A stretch of 64,000 nt of DNA from positions 28,562,145 to 28,626,144 of the forward strand of contig NW_004955417.1 in NCBI RefSeq assembly GCF_000276665.1. The letters are read 5' to 3'. The translations under genes were made by a program, and so were the position numbers. The stretch's first letter is position 1. The number at the start of each line of letters is the position of its first letter. This DNA comes from Chinchilla lanigera (taxonomy: Eukaryota; Chordata; Mammalia; Rodentia; Chinchillidae). Shown here piece after piece: positions 11,683-23,609 of the stretch. The notes under the pieces were generated by a model. It was not told where the DNA came from. It made no database searches and was given only the letters and a program-made list of their open reading frames with translations.

Positions 11683-12040
11683 AGGCTCATTTTATGTGTC
11701 AACTTGTCTGAATCAGAGTGCGCAGTAGTCCTTCCAGTACTACTCTGTGTCTGTGAAGATTTGGATGTGATTCCACTTCCACTGGTGGACATGAGCAAAG
11801 TAGAAGGCTGCCTGTGCACGAAGGGGCTCTCATCCAATCCCCGAAGCCTGAACGAAGCAGTGACCTGGCCTCCTGGGAGTAAGACGGAGGGTGCCAGCAG
11901 GTGGCCTTGGTACTTCATCTGCAGCACCAACTCCCTCCTCTGCCACAGGCTCCACACTCTCCTGAGTCTCCATCCACCTTGCCTTCCCCATTAGACCCTG
12001 GAATTGCGAAGAAGCTGTAAGTCCTTAGACTGTCTCACTC
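11683..12040 (+). repeat. Old interspersed repeat, probably LTR-type
   Basis: Contains ggctcattttatgtgtcaac, then ttgtctgaatcagag, then 'catccaatccccgaagcctgaa'-type phrases in the order seen in a common old mammalian repeat (gtgtcaacttg family). The class is uncertain. Divergence is high and the 3' boundary is a guess. The 112-135-codon frames across it are not gene evidence. Confidence 0.5.
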
Positions 12041-13207
12041 TGCCTCCGTGCTCATCACAGCGGTCTCATTTCTGCGGAGAAGGTTGAGTAATACGCAGCG
12101 CAACGATTGAAGGGTGAGACAAATGTGTTTGGAAGTGCTCTCTGTCCACTTCCTCCCCACACAGACTTGCGATGGACGCTTCGAGTTTAGGAGGAGGGGA
12201 GAGAGGCAACAAAGGAAGACAGCCTAGTTAGGTGGGAGGCTCTGCATCTCTGCTTCTGAGTGGACAACATTCTCTTGGCCCAGGGAGGAGCAGCACAGGA
12301 GCCCCAGCTCTAACTCTGGGCTCTGTGAGGACAGGTGGGCCATGTTCCTGTGCTTCATGAGGCCCAGAGAGAAGCAGCTGTGGTATAATTGCATACACCA
12401 GATGCAGCTGGTAGACTTAGAAATCTGGAAAGAAAATAAGAGATGACCTGGAGCTTCCCAGAAAGGCATGGAGAGGCTTCCAGAATTCCCTGGGCATTTC
12501 AATGGAGCCTGGGAGTTCGGTGAAAGAGAAAATGTTTGTCCCTGCAAAAGCTGCTAAGGCCAACATGACCCCTTGGAAGCCCAGGGAGAATATTGCCAAG
12601 GGGTCAGTTAAGCATTGGTTGTGCCTCACCCACAGGTGGAGCCTGGGACATGGGTGGAAGGTGAGCTGCAGCTCACATCCACAGTTCACATTAGCAAATT
12701 TATCCATCTCCAGGGCCAGAGCAGCATCCTTCTCACATCAGGGAGGCAAGGACAATCCACCACCGAGGCCCTTGGGAGCGTGTCCTGCTGTGTCCCCAGG
12801 ACCTGCTTGCTTCCCTGCGTGCCCTACTCTGGGCAGGACCATCTTTCACTGGGCTCAGGACGGAGAGGGATCTCACTTACAGGAGGGCAAACTCGAGGGA
12901 CGGAGCTACTCTACTGACAAAGAAAGTAACATGACACATCCTTTGCTACAAGTTCACAAAACTAAAACCTCATGGCACTAAAATTTAGCATTTCTTACAA
13001 CCTCATGGCCAGAATTGTTGCAGTCACAATGTTTCTCCTTAAAGAAACTTCCCTTTAGCATGGCTTAGATACTGTCCAAAAGCGCAAAACTTCATTTCTT
13101 AGTTTGACTTCCTGTGTGCTAAGAAAATTACTCACTTACTTCCAGAATGGTGTTACTTGTCTTACAGTCAAAACATTTCTCTTTTTGAATTTATTCTGTC
13201 CTAATTT
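12041..13207. other. Unassigned sequence
   Basis: GC-richer to about 12900, AT-richer after. Overlapping frames on both strands (159 codons on plus at 12502-12981, 107 on minus at 12224-12547) lack any recognisable domain and lack consistent strand preference, so I do not call a gene. Confidence 0.35.
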
Positions 13208-13208
13208 T

Positions 13209-13340
13209 CTTTTTTTTGAGACAGAGTCTTGCTATTAGTTCAGACTGCCCTTGAACTCACTACGTAGCCCAGCTGGCTTCAAACTATCTGTGATCCTCCT
13301 GCCTCAGCCTCCCAGATGCTGGAATGACAGGTATGCACCC
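13209..13340 (-). mobile_element. B1 SINE
   Basis: The full antisense B1 is visible: T-rich tail with tttttttgagacagagtctt, then ttgaactcactacgtagccc, then cctcctgcctcagcctccca. Flanked by near-identical target-site copies beginning attctgtccta at 13193 and 13343. This is a clean retroposition event. Confidence 0.9.
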
Positions 13341-13358
13341 AGATTCTGTCCTAAATTT

Positions 13359-15669
13359 TTGAGGGAAACTTGAAAATTTTAAGCTATTTCTTCATTTTGT
13401 GATTATTTTCTGCTTCAGAATTTTTTTGAGAAGTAAGTAGGGATACAAAACATATTATATGAAAATGTATTTCACCATTTTTTCATATGTGAAAACATGG
13501 TTCTACTCTCCAGGAAATTTTTAAAGCCATGTATTTAAATAGACTAAAGTCACACAATAAGAAGGCTACAAACACACAGAGAGCTGAAGTCATGGGGGAG
13601 AGTTGATGAACACAAGGCCACATGGACGTCGGGCCAGAGAGTTACGGGGCTCTGTCTCCTGCCTCCTCCTCAGAGGCCCCAGGTACAGGGCCATCCAAGG
13701 CATCTGTATGAGTTTCACTGTTGTTGAGTTTCAAAGTTGTTTGACAGAGGAATCTCACATTCTTGAAAAATAACAAAAACAAACAAAACACCTAGAAATA
13801 ACATAAAATTCATAAACATGGATCTGAGAAGCCAAGGTACCCCCCTCCCCCACTGTTTGTCTGCCTCTGACCTTGTGGTTGGTTCTCCAGGGACCGCCTA
13901 GTAGCCATGGCCATGTGTCTAACCAGGATCCGGGTGCTCTTGCAGATGAGGATTCAGCTGGCAACTATGTAGGAGAAGAGGGCTCTGCAGAGTCTTCCTT
14001 CCTGGGCTGGGAGCAAAGTTGTGAGCTGTGTCCGGGTGTAATAACCCAAATCTCTGGAGAATAAACCACAACGTTATAGAGTCATTCTTATTTGAACATA
14101 GATTCCCCTTTCCTTTATGTAAAGGATCTCAAACTAGTGAGACTGAATACTCTCAGAGTAAATAGGTTCAGAGGGTTTTTCAAGGCCGGTGGTGACTTAC
14201 CCTCTTCTGCCTCCAGAGAGCACCTTAAGTGTTACCTGGTATACCCTGTTTTCCCTGCACATCTAAATGTCACAGGGGAATCAGCGTGGTATTTTCTGGG
14301 GGAATTTTCAGTGTTTACGTTCATTCTGTTTAACCATACCAGAAAAAATAATCATTGTTGGTGAATGTGCATTGCTTTAAGCATTGCAGCAGAATGATTA
14401 CAGAAGAATTGTTTTAGAATCCGAGATACACCATTTGGGAATCAGCAACCTCCTGGTAATAAATTGTGTACAACTATCCTTCAGGAGATGCAGTAACTGT
14501 GGGAGTTCATGTACACTGTATTTCTTCTTGTCTTAACTAAGTTGTACGTTAAGAAGATAGGCTTGGTTAGTACTTAGTGATGGATTATGTGTGTTGATTA
14601 ATAATCTGAAATCTATAGGAATCTCCAATACATTTTTTTCATGAATGTTGTGACTAAAATATATTTTACAGATAAAAGCCATAGGACTTGAAAAAAAGCC
14701 AGTAACCTTCTTACAAAAGGCCATTAGTAAGTGCATTGCTCAGCTGCCTAGTAAACACTTGATTTTCTTTATGATTATGATTAATTTATAGAGTGACATT
14801 GCCAAGCTGACATGCAAGATGGGGTATATATTGGTGATAATAGTACAAGGGTATGGTCTAGCCACACTTTACAATTATTCAGGTGCAGTCAATGCTGTTA
14901 GAGTCAGTCATTTCCAAGAACTTAAATAAACCATGATGCGATGAGCCTTTTGGACTCTTCATAAACCAAGCACAGGACAAGGTCACAGAACTGGAACTGG
15001 ACAAGAGCACTGATGATTCTTTTGCTGAACACAGACTGTTGCAAGACAAAGGAAAACTCTATTCTTTTTAAATATCAACTGAATAAGGAAGCAATGTGTA
15101 GATAGGATGATATTTGTGAAAGAGACCAAGACACTGAAAGAGAGGAAAAGAAGTAGTAGGGAAAATGTTGGTGATGTAACGATCAGATTTCTTCAGGTGG
15201 TCAGGACAATTGCTCTGAGATCTTTTCACTCAGAGCTGGCGTGACTTTGGATTTGAACTAAGGGGAGACCTGGAAAACAAACAAGGGTCACCTGCTTCAT
15301 TATTGATGAGATGGACTTAGCCAGTCTAAAATGACTCATACTTGCACACGCACCTTGTAAACCAAATCTACAACACAGACACACCCTGACACACAAGGCA
15401 TAAACTCATAAATTGGGGTGGAATACCGAGATCCAAGTGGAGAAGAACCCCAGCCTCCTCCTGTGGCTGGCTTGAATGGGATGAAGGTAAATGTCTATAA
15501 ATACAGAGGACAGAGGGGCCCTTGGCACACTCTACGTGCAAAATTATTGGGGCAGGATTTGGAGATAAAAGTCGAATTGGGAACACTCTTATTCCACAGA
15601 TGACAAAAATAACAAAAAGTCTGGCACACCAAAATTTAATCATAATGAATGCAAAATAACATTCATTTG
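13359..15669. other. Unassigned sequence
   Basis: No repeat or gene signal recognised. Frames up to 114 codons (minus, 15368-15712) show no domain. A short inverted repeat (ctctgag ... ctcagag) lies near 15212-15235. Confidence 0.35.
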
Positions 15670-15830
15670 GTGGGAACAGTTCACAAAGTCCCTCGCAGAT
15701 ACTGGACCTCATCTGAACCCTGCCCTGAGTCTGACATGACCCTTGTTGCTGTTTCTCTCCTCGTCAAAGAGAAAAGGGAACCAAGGTTCAGACTTGGAGC
15801 ATCATCTGAGGACGACGATGAGCTCATCTT
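15670..15830 (-). repeat. Possible MIR relic
   Basis: Spacing of 'cacaaagtccctcgcagata', 'cctcatctgaaccctgcc' and 'aaccaaggttcagacttgg' is like an antisense MIR, but the diagnostic core is diverged. Confidence 0.3.
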
Positions 15831-16062
15831 TGTGCTCTCAGAGCCTGGAGTCTGGGAAGACGCTCAGAAAGTGCTTGGAGAAGAAATGAGGGGGCCGGAG
15901 CTCCTCAGGTGCCTATCTGGGACTTTAACTGACTACTTCTGTGTCACTTAGGACTCTTGGCTATCAGTAACAGAAATAAAGAGCTGGAGATATTATTCTA
16001 AGTATGCAGACATGCGGGTGGGTGTTAGAAAAATGAAAATGAAAATCCATAAAAAAGACAGT

Positions 16063-16150
16063 CTCCTCTCTCCCTGTCCCTGCCTCTGTCCCTGTCCCTG
16101 TCCTTCTCCCCCTCCCTCTCTCCCTCTCTCTCCCCCTCCACCCTCAGCCC
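16063..16150. repeat. C/T-rich simple repeat (CCCTGT / CCCTCT)
   Basis: Alternating ctgtccctg and ccctctctc units on the plus strand. It yields a low-complexity Pro/Ser/Cys frame that is not a gene. Confidence 0.9.
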
Positions 16151-16686
16151 CTTTGCTTTCTCTGCTCTGCATGCACAGCTGTCTTCCAGCTGAATTAATA
16201 ATTCAGGTTAAATTTCAGTGTGGATTCTAAATTTCTACTTCTGAAGCAATCATTGTTGCCAAAAAGGCCCTGTCCTGTAAACATGGCTAGTGGAAGCCTG
16301 CTCTATAGTTAACACAGTGATGTAGAGTGACCAGTTCACAGAGAAAGGAAGAAAACACTGGTTTATGGGCCACACAAAAACCTCAAAGGTTGAGAGTTTC
16401 TTTTATCAAATCCCATGTTTATTCTACCGGCCTCTTTTATTAGTGTCATGTGAAAAATAACTTTTGGGGAGAGTGTTCTTGATAACTTGTTCTCCTGCCT
16501 GATTTCAAGTAGCGAGAAAAATATTTAGTAATACCCTGCTTGCCATTTCTGCAGAGCAGAAAATACAGAATAGTTGGAATGAATCGTTACTTCTGTCCTT
16601 TGTAAGGATCCAGCTTTCTTTCTGGGGCCTGACTGCTTATCGTGGATATAGAGGGGACTAAAGAGCTTTAAAGGAAGCCAAGGAGG
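16151..16686. other. Unassigned sequence
   Basis: No feature recognised between the C/T repeat and the B1 element. Confidence 0.35.
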
Positions 16687-16812
16687 GGCAGGCTTAGTAG
16701 CATAGTGCAGACCAGTAATCCCAGTTACCTAAGCAGCTGAGGCAGGAGGGTGGCAAGTTTGAGGCCAGGCTGGGGAATTTAGTGAGATTCTGCCTCAAAA
16801 AACAAAAACAAC
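16687..16812 (+). mobile_element. B1 SINE
   Basis: Shows gaccagtaatcccagttacc, then cagctgaggcaggagggtgg, then gtttgaggccaggctgggga and an A-rich tail with aaaaaacaaaaacaac. The 5' end is diverged. It is followed by a CA/TG-rich spacer before an ID element. Confidence 0.85.
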
Positions 16813-16900
16813 AGAAATAGCAAAAAGGGTGAGCATGTGCATGTGCATACATGTTCACACATACACATGCTAATAACAAAATAAACTAAGAAAAGCAATC

Positions 16901-16985
16901 ACTTGGTGGGATGTGCTTCAGTGCCAGAAATTTCCCTGGCACGTGTGACACCTTGGGGTTCAATACCAGTGCCACAAAAAGACAG
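16901..16985 (+). mobile_element. ID-type SINE, diverged
   Basis: Reads gggatgtgcttcagtgcc, ccctggcacgtgtgac and ggggttcaataccagtgcc, then an A run, in ID order. It lies about 90 bases after the B1 copy in the same orientation, so it could be a separate insertion or an expanded B1-ID composite. Confidence 0.6.
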
Positions 16986-18667
16986 TAACAACAACCAGAG
17001 AAGAAAAACAAAACAAAGTAGAAGGTGAATAAGCAAAAGAAGGCAAAGTGGAAACCCCAGTTTTCCTGCGTGCGATGCGGCTGGAGATCTGTAGCCTGCA
17101 CTTCGTCTCCCTTGCCAGTCGGCATCTGAGCTGCGAGTCCGTCTTGAAGGACGAACTCCAAGGTAGAAGATGAGGGTGAAGCATGTTCCATTCAAGGGAA
17201 CATGCATTTCAGGTGAAATACTGCTGGGAACATCTACATTCTAGTGCAGAGGAGGCACAGGGGTGATGAGGCTGGGAAGACAGCGAGGAGGGGCCCAGGA
17301 GATGATGGGCTTGGGATGCTACCCTAAGCATGTAAGCTCGATTTCACGGTCAGCAGAAGCCAGTGGAGGAGCTGCGGCATTAGCTTGTAGTGAAAAATCT
17401 TATGCTGAGAGAAACCTGGAGAAAGACTAAACACAAAGCAGGAGGAGCAGCTGGAGACGGCTTCAGTTATAAACAGTGAGGCAGATGTGGAGAAGAACGG
17501 CTTGAATCAACAACGCAGCAGTGAGGACCAAGAGCAGAGGAGATCAAAAGGAGGTTACACCTACAAGTTGCTGGGAATGCGGGCAGTGGAAGGCCGGCTC
17601 TGGCGTGCGGCGGAACAGTTCTCGGGAAGAGGAGGCTTGTGGGAAGGTCAGGCTTGGCCCTTCATCAGCAGAGCAACTGAGAATCACTCACAACCTGAGA
17701 GATTTTATTTATTTATTTTTTATTTTTGCATATATTCGGCCTCTGATTATAATGTAAATAGTGTGAACATGCAGCTGAAGTCTGAATCTGTAGAGCTGGC
17801 ACCGGCTTCTCTCCTGCCACAGCCCAAAGCTGCCCAACAAATTTATCTCCTTTATCAGTGACGTCAAAACCAAGCCCTGTAAAACTTTCATCTCTAGGAA
17901 CAGGCTTCCAAGGGGAGTTCCAGACAGCAAGCGGCGGGAGGGGTCTCCTCTAACCGCATAGGCCGGTGTTGCTACCTGGAGCTCTTTGAGAGCAGGAAAC
18001 GCAGCACTTGCTTATTGCTCAGGAGTCCACTTCCTCTCTGTTTGCTCCTGACTTGTATCACGGAGAAGCAACGTCCAATTGCAGAGATGATTTTCATGTT
18101 GAGTTCCTTGTGTCAAATCTTTAAACATAAAGATATTTTTGAGACGTAAAACTTGGGTGGGGATGCAAGACATCTTTATCCCCTCACAGGTAGTGTTCCT
18201 GAGAGCTCTTCCTAATAAACTCCTGTATGTTAATCTACATTTCAGAATCTGTTTCCTGGGGAACCATATTCAAATCATTAGTCATTCCACCTTCATCATT
18301 TGATTCTGGAAGACTGTCAGTACCTCTTGGCCCATAATGTCTTTCTCATCTTTACATTGCAAGGACAGGGGTTGTTCAATAATTGCCTCTATACCCTACC
18401 CATGTGAGCATTTGGAAGCGAATCTTTAAAAATCACTTACTTTCCCTCCAGCTGGGCAAAGGGTAGAACATATCCACACACGCATCTTTCCTTCATCTTT
18501 CCCTAAATGCTCTTCAGCCTAGGCTGGTGTTCAGGAACATGGGATTCCAAAGGGAGGGGTGTCTTTTCAAGATAGAATGCCACTCCTTTTTAGACTGTAC
18601 ATTTTCCCTTGTTACTGCTCGGTTTTAAATAAAATTAAGCAATAACCACAGGTCACATACATTTTAT
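16986..18667. other. Unassigned sequence
   Basis: Includes a short TTTA/T-rich stretch near 17703-17730. Overlapping minus frames at 16886-17207 run partly through the ID element. No domain was recognised in any frame. Confidence 0.35.
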
Positions 18668-18870
18668 GTTATGGCATAGCTTAGTGACTGAAAACAGGGT
18701 TTTGGTGTCAGAGCAGAGTTGAAGTCTCTCTCCACCATGTGCATGGACTGTCATTGTCTCCACCCTCGGGCAGACTCTGAGTGACAGTGTGCTCCTCCCT
18801 GCACTGCCCAGGCAGCTAAATAAAAAAGAGGCGTGCAGATGACCAGACATAAAGTAAAGACTCAAAGCAT
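18668..18870 (+). repeat. MIR SINE
   Basis: Begins with the MIR head (ggcatagcttagtgactgaa, then gttttggtgtcagagcagag) and continues through a diverged core to 'taaataaaaaagaggc'. Confidence 0.55.
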
Positions 18871-18939
18871 GTTGTTTTTCCTGATGTTATTATTTTAATA
18901 TTTCAAATGCACTTTATTATTTTTCTCTGTAAATTTACT

Positions 18940-19260
18940 TTCAGATAGAACAAGATACTTTCTGATTTCCCATGTAACTTCTTCTTTGACCCATGGGTTA
19001 CTTAAAAATCTGTTGTTTAATTTCCAAATATTTGTGGATTTTCAAATTTCCTTCTGTTGTTGATTTCTGTTTAACTCCACTGCGGTAGGGGAACATACTG
19101 GGTGTGATTCCAGTCCTTTTAAATGTATTAAGACTTTTGTGTAGCCTAAGTCATTCTTTATAAATTTAACTCGAGATATATGACACATAAATATTGTTCC
19201 AGATCTCCTTTCCTGCGTTATTATTTTGAAAATAAATATGCAAGATTTCTAATATTATTG
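18940..19260 (-). repeat. L1 LINE ORF2 fragment
   Basis: Antisense phrases of the early ORF2 region are clear: cttctttgacccatgggtta, then gttgtttaatttccaaatat, then ccagtccttttaaatgtatt. The same L1 segment occurs again at about 21010-21190 inside the larger L1 and is more diverged there, so these are two insertions, not one. Confidence 0.8.
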
Positions 19261-19611
19261 TACTTCATCTAACAGATTTTTGGCCTGCATCAGAGTAATT
19301 TTAAGGTGCCATCAGTGGCTTTTCTCCTTTCTTCCTTTTGATTAGGGTTGTCTTGGACCATCCTCAAACTGAGTGATGCTTCTCTCTCTCCAGAGGAGGT
19401 ACTCAGTCCATTGCCAGGAGCTCATTGCCCCAACCTACAACCTATAAGCTAGGGTCTCAGCACAGATTTGGAACTCCACCATCATCCACAGATCCAGGTG
19501 TCTCCCTCCTTTTTTCCCAAGCCATGACCTTGCCCAAGGATAGCAGGTGAACATACCCGCCTGCGCCCTGGGTCATTCATCTCTCTAGGGTTACACATCT
19601 GCCTTTCTCTG
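19261..19611. other. Unassigned sequence between two L1 pieces
   Basis: No recognised repeat or coding signal. It separates the two minus-strand L1 fragments. Confidence 0.35.
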
Positions 19612-19700
19612 CTTATGTGTGCATATGTATGTGTATGTATGTGTGCTTATGTGTGCATATGCATGTGTACATGTGTGTGTATGTATGTGTGCAGTGTGTT
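19612..19700. repeat. TG-rich repeat (TGTGCATATG-like)
   Basis: Irregular tgtgcatatg, tatgtgtg and catgtgta units on the plus strand. It produces a spurious Met/Cys/Val-rich frame. Confidence 0.9.
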
Positions 19701-21285
19701 CACACCTGCATGATACAGAAGGTGGTCAATGTTTTCAAAAAGGTATATTAAGAATTAGGGATCAAATTTTCATGGGATGTGTTTGCCTGATTTGTTTAAT
19801 ACTTGTATTATAAATATGACAGCATTCAAAATGGTATAATATGGTTGTCATCAACATATTTTGACCAGATAAAAACAGAGCATTGAGTGCATGATTATTA
19901 ATGTCAAAAAGTATGTCTACTTCTACTTTTTATAAATTTCTTCATCTCAGGTATTTTCTCATAGTCACAAAAAACTGATTAAGACAAGGCTATTTTTGTC
20001 AGCTTGAGGAAATTTCCCTCAGTTTCAAATTGGCCAAGAAATTTCAGCACAAATGGGTCCTGGATACTTTCAAGTGCTTTTCTGCATTGATGGTATTTGC
20101 AGCCTTGGGCAAATCTGCCCTGCTGTGGAGTCTGATTCTTTTTACACAGCGTATGATTCTCCATCTAGGTGGGATAATGTTCACTTTATGCATTGTGAAT
20201 TAGATTTGCTGATTTATTTGAGACCTGTGTTCATGAGAGAGCCTGATTAGAGCAGTTATCTTTTGTTTATGTTTATTTTTACACCAAGGTCATGCTGACT
20301 TCAACATGAATTAGGAAGTTTCTTTCTGCTTCTGCTTTGTGGAAGATATTGTGTAGAATTTCTATTATTCCTCAAATATTTGGTAGAATTCACAAATGAA
20401 ACGATCTAAGCCTAGTGCTTCCTGTTGTGAGGGTGCTTAATTACTGATTTAGTTTTTAAAATAGTTATTTACCTATACTTCTGTACCTTTTGTAGTTTGC
20501 ATTGTTAAAGAAATTGGTCCAATTAATCTCATATATCAAAACCATAGACATAGAGTAGTTTATAGTATTCTTTAATTATTCCTTTATCTTTCATGGGTTA
20601 ATAGTGATGATGTTCTTTCATTTTTGATATTGTAAATATTATTATAAATATATTAATATCGTCTTTCTTTTTTATGAGTACCCTCCATAGAGTACTATTC
20701 ATTTTAGTGATATTTTTCCAAAGAACTAGCCTTTGGTTTCAACAATTTTTTTTCTGTTACATTTAATTCCACTGACTTCTGTTCCAATTTGTTGTTATTT
20801 CCCTCCTTCTGCTTATTGTATAATTAACTTGCTCTTCTCTCCCTAGACAGAAGCTTAGGTTATTGACTTTTAGATTCAGATTTGCTGTCATTTCTAATAT
20901 ATGCATTTAAAGCTATAAAATTTCCTCTAAGTACTGCCTTTGTCATGATTCACAAATTCTAGTTTAAGTTGTATTCTAATTTTCATTTAGTTTAAGACAT
21001 CATTTTATTTCTCTTGAGAGTTCTTTTTGATCTATGGCTTATTTAGAAATATTTTTCCATTTTAAATTTTTTATGGATTTCTCTTTTAATTCCATTGTGG
21101 TCTGGAGTTGGAATTTATACATAGTATAATTTTTTAAATTTGTAAATGTGTGTTTAATGGTTCCACACTTGGTCTATTTTCATTAATGCTCCATGTGATT
21201 TTGAGAAGAGCGTGTTCTCTGTCACTTGTGGTTTGTGTAGCACATGGACTTCTACTACAGCCGTGTGACTGGTGGTTCTACTCCT

Positions 21286-21418
21286 TTCTTTCTGTCCTCT
21301 CTCCTTCCTTCTCTCCTCTCCTCTTCTGTCTTCTCTTCCCTCCCTCTTTTCTTTCTCCTTCCTTCCTTTTGTCCTTTCTCCCTTCCCTCCCTTCCTTCTT
21401 TCCTTCCTTCCTTCATTC
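21286..21418. repeat. CTTT/CCTT/CTCT microsatellite (expanded SINE tail)
   Basis: Pyrimidine-only run on the plus strand ending in ttccttccttcattcc. It abuts the tail end of the minus-strand ID element and most simply derives from that element's A-rich tail. Long Ser/Leu/Phe or Lys/Glu/Arg frames across it are artefacts. Confidence 0.9.
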
Positions 21419-21492
21419 CATGCAGGGGCACTGAGCCCAAAGCTATGTGCAGGTTCATCAAGCACTGTGTCACGGGGTTACATCCCGGCCCT
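21419..21492 (-). mobile_element. ID-type SINE inside L1
   Basis: On the minus strand it begins gggccgggatgtaacc and continues 'gtgacacagtgcttgatg' and 'tgggctcagtgcccctgcat' before the GGAA tail. It interrupts the long L1, so it is younger than it. Confidence 0.7.
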
Positions 21493-21690
21493 ACTTGTAG
21501 CATCTGTGTCCTTACTAATTTTCTGCCTACTCCATCATTATTTACAGGAATACTGAAGTAGCCAGTATTATATTAGTGGATTTGTCTATTTCTCCTTTCA
21601 GGTATATCAATTTTTGCCTTATGTATATTCCTGTCCTGTTGTTAAATATGCATGCACTTACTATTCTTATCTTCTTAGAGAACTGATCTT

Positions 21691-21735
21691 TTGACAGTGA
21701 AATATCATCTCTTGATAGTGAAATATCATCTCTCA
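21691..21735. repeat. Tandem duplication of about 21 bases in L1
   Basis: The unit gatagtgaaatatcatctct occurs twice in a row (first copy with one change, gacagtg). This is a small local duplication within the L1 relic. Confidence 0.85.
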
Positions 21736-22597
21736 TTATCCCTGTTAATCTTATTTATTCTGAACATATTTTCATTGAAATTTATATAGCTATCACAACC
21801 TTTGTTGTTGCTCCTGCTGCTGTTATTTGGTGGTTGCATGGTGGATATTTCTTCACTCATTTACTTTTAACCTGAGTCTTTATATTTAAATTTGATTTCT
21901 CACTGACAATATATAGTTGAGTATTGGTATTTTTATCTACATTGACAATATCTGGCCGTTAAGTGACATACTGACATACCTCATATTTAACATGATCATT
22001 GACATGGCTGAGATAATGTATAACATGTTTGTTACTCTTTTCTGTTTTTTAATTTTTTGTATCTGTTATGTATTCTTTTTCCACCTTCTCTCCCTGATTT
22101 TAATTGAGCATTTCACACGATTACATTTAATATTTTCTTAACAAATCAATTATACATCTTTGAAAAGTCTTTTCGGTAGTATTCTGGAGTTTAAAGTATA
22201 TACCTTTGATTCATTTCACAATATCTTCAAAGAGCATTATTTTGCCTCATGTGTAGTACATACATTATATGAAAATATTCCCAATTCTTTCCTCTTGACC
22301 TTATTACTATATATTTCACTTATCTATACCCTTCAGTTACCCAATAGTGTTACTATTATTTACTTAGTAGTTGGAGAATAATTTGAATTTTTACTCAATA
22401 ATTTTGCTGAATATGGATAATTCTATGCTGGTGGTTTTTCCATTCAATACTTTCCATTTTTTATTTCATTCTCTTTGTGTTCACATGGTTTCAATAAGAA
22501 GTCTTTGTAGTTCTTATGCTTGTTCCTTTATAGGAAAGATTTGATTTCTTCTCTAGGCATTTAAAATAAAGTTTTCTTTTTGCCTTTGGTTTTCTGC

Positions 22598-22663
22598 AGT
22601 TTCTCTCTCTCTCCATATATATATGTCTCTCCATATATATATATATATGTCTCTCTCTCCATA

Positions 22664-22717
<54 letters not shown>

Positions 22718-22775
22718 TATATATGGAGATACATATATACACATGTATACATATATATGGAGAGAAAGAGAGGCT
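22598..22775. repeat. Compound CT/AT/GT microsatellite forming an inverted repeat
   Basis: Outer arms: ctctctctccatatatatat at about 22605-22624 against acatatatatggagagaaag at about 22749-22768. Inner arms: a GT run (22665-22682) against an AC run (22707-22716), around an uninterrupted AT core. The whole block could fold into a long hairpin. It lies inside the long L1. Confidence 0.9.
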
Positions 22776-23229
22776 GCTGTCTACAGTGTGGTACCAGTCA
22801 TCAGTTTTGGATATCTCTCAGCCATTACTGCATCAAATACTTCTGTCTTATTCTCCATTATAGTTATGTGTATGTTACAACTTTTAAAGTTGTCCCAAAA
22901 TTTCTTGGATGTTGTACTTCCTTTATCTTTTTTCCTCTTTGTATTTTAGCTTGGGAAACTTCAGGTGACCTCCAAATTCACTAAGTCTTCCCTCAGCTGT
23001 GTTACATCTTCCATGTTCTTAGCAAAAGCATTCTTTTGCATCTGTTAGTATTTTTTATTTCTAGTGTTTCCTTTATAAAACGATAATTTCTAATTACATT
23101 ACCTGTCTTCTTTATATTGTCCATTTCCCCTTACATCTCATAAAACACTAATAGGTGTTTTAAAATCTACTCAGAGAAGCTGAGCTGTGCTCAGGTGAGC
23201 ACCATGACAGTCTGGTTATGAGGGTGCAG

Positions 23230-23609
23230 TAATCAGCTTTCCATAGGAGTGACAAAATGCCTGATTCCTGGAATGTGAATGAGGAGAAGTTTGTTTTTGC
23301 TTCAGTGGGTGCAGTCTGCCATCCATGAGAGAAACAGCACAGTGGAAGGGCCTGGCAGAGGAGAGTGGCTCATGTCACGGCACCTAAGAAGTAGAGAGAG
23401 AAAGCAGCCCGGGACAAGGACACAACCTTCCAGGTCATACCCCTAGTGACCTACCTGCATTCAGCTCCACTCTTAACAGCACCTTCAGCTGCAGATGAAT
23501 CTGTGGATGAATCCATTTGTGAGCACAGCTGCCGTGATCCCATCACCTTCCAGAAGTGCCACCTCGGAGTGCATGAGGCTTTTGAACATTGTAGATCTAA
23601 ACCATAACA
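23230..23609 (-). repeat. MaLR-type LTR
   Basis: Antisense LTR order: ccataggagtgacaaaatgc, aggagaagtttgtttttgct, a central GAGAGAAAG-type part, then gcatgaggcttttgaaca and a terminus at 'ctaaaccataaca'. Same family and orientation as the copy at 55350-55738. No internal coding region flanks it, so it is a solo LTR. Confidence 0.7.

Larger units (their letters stand above)
19985..23190 (-). repeat. Long L1 LINE, old subfamily, with later insertions
   Basis: A long T-rich antisense L1. From 19985 it follows the ORF2 reverse-transcriptase part (cttttctgcattgatggtat; gatttgctgatttatttgag; agaactagcctttggtttca). It continues through the 5' part of ORF2 (21000-21240, 21495-21900) toward the element's 5' region (gaaagatttgatttcttctc; aaagttgtcccaaaatttct). 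Many stops and indels show it is dead. An ID SINE with a GGAA-type tail (21286-21492) and an AT/GT hairpin repeat (22598-22775) split it. Both outer limits are approximate. Confidence 0.8.

Noticed and set aside
12502..12981. 159-codon plus frame
   Set aside because: No domain, antisense frames equally open nearby, no exon-like boundaries recognised.
22491..22984. Tyr/Ile/Thr/His-rich frames around 22.6 kb
   Set aside because: Translations of the AT/GT microsatellite inside an L1 relic.
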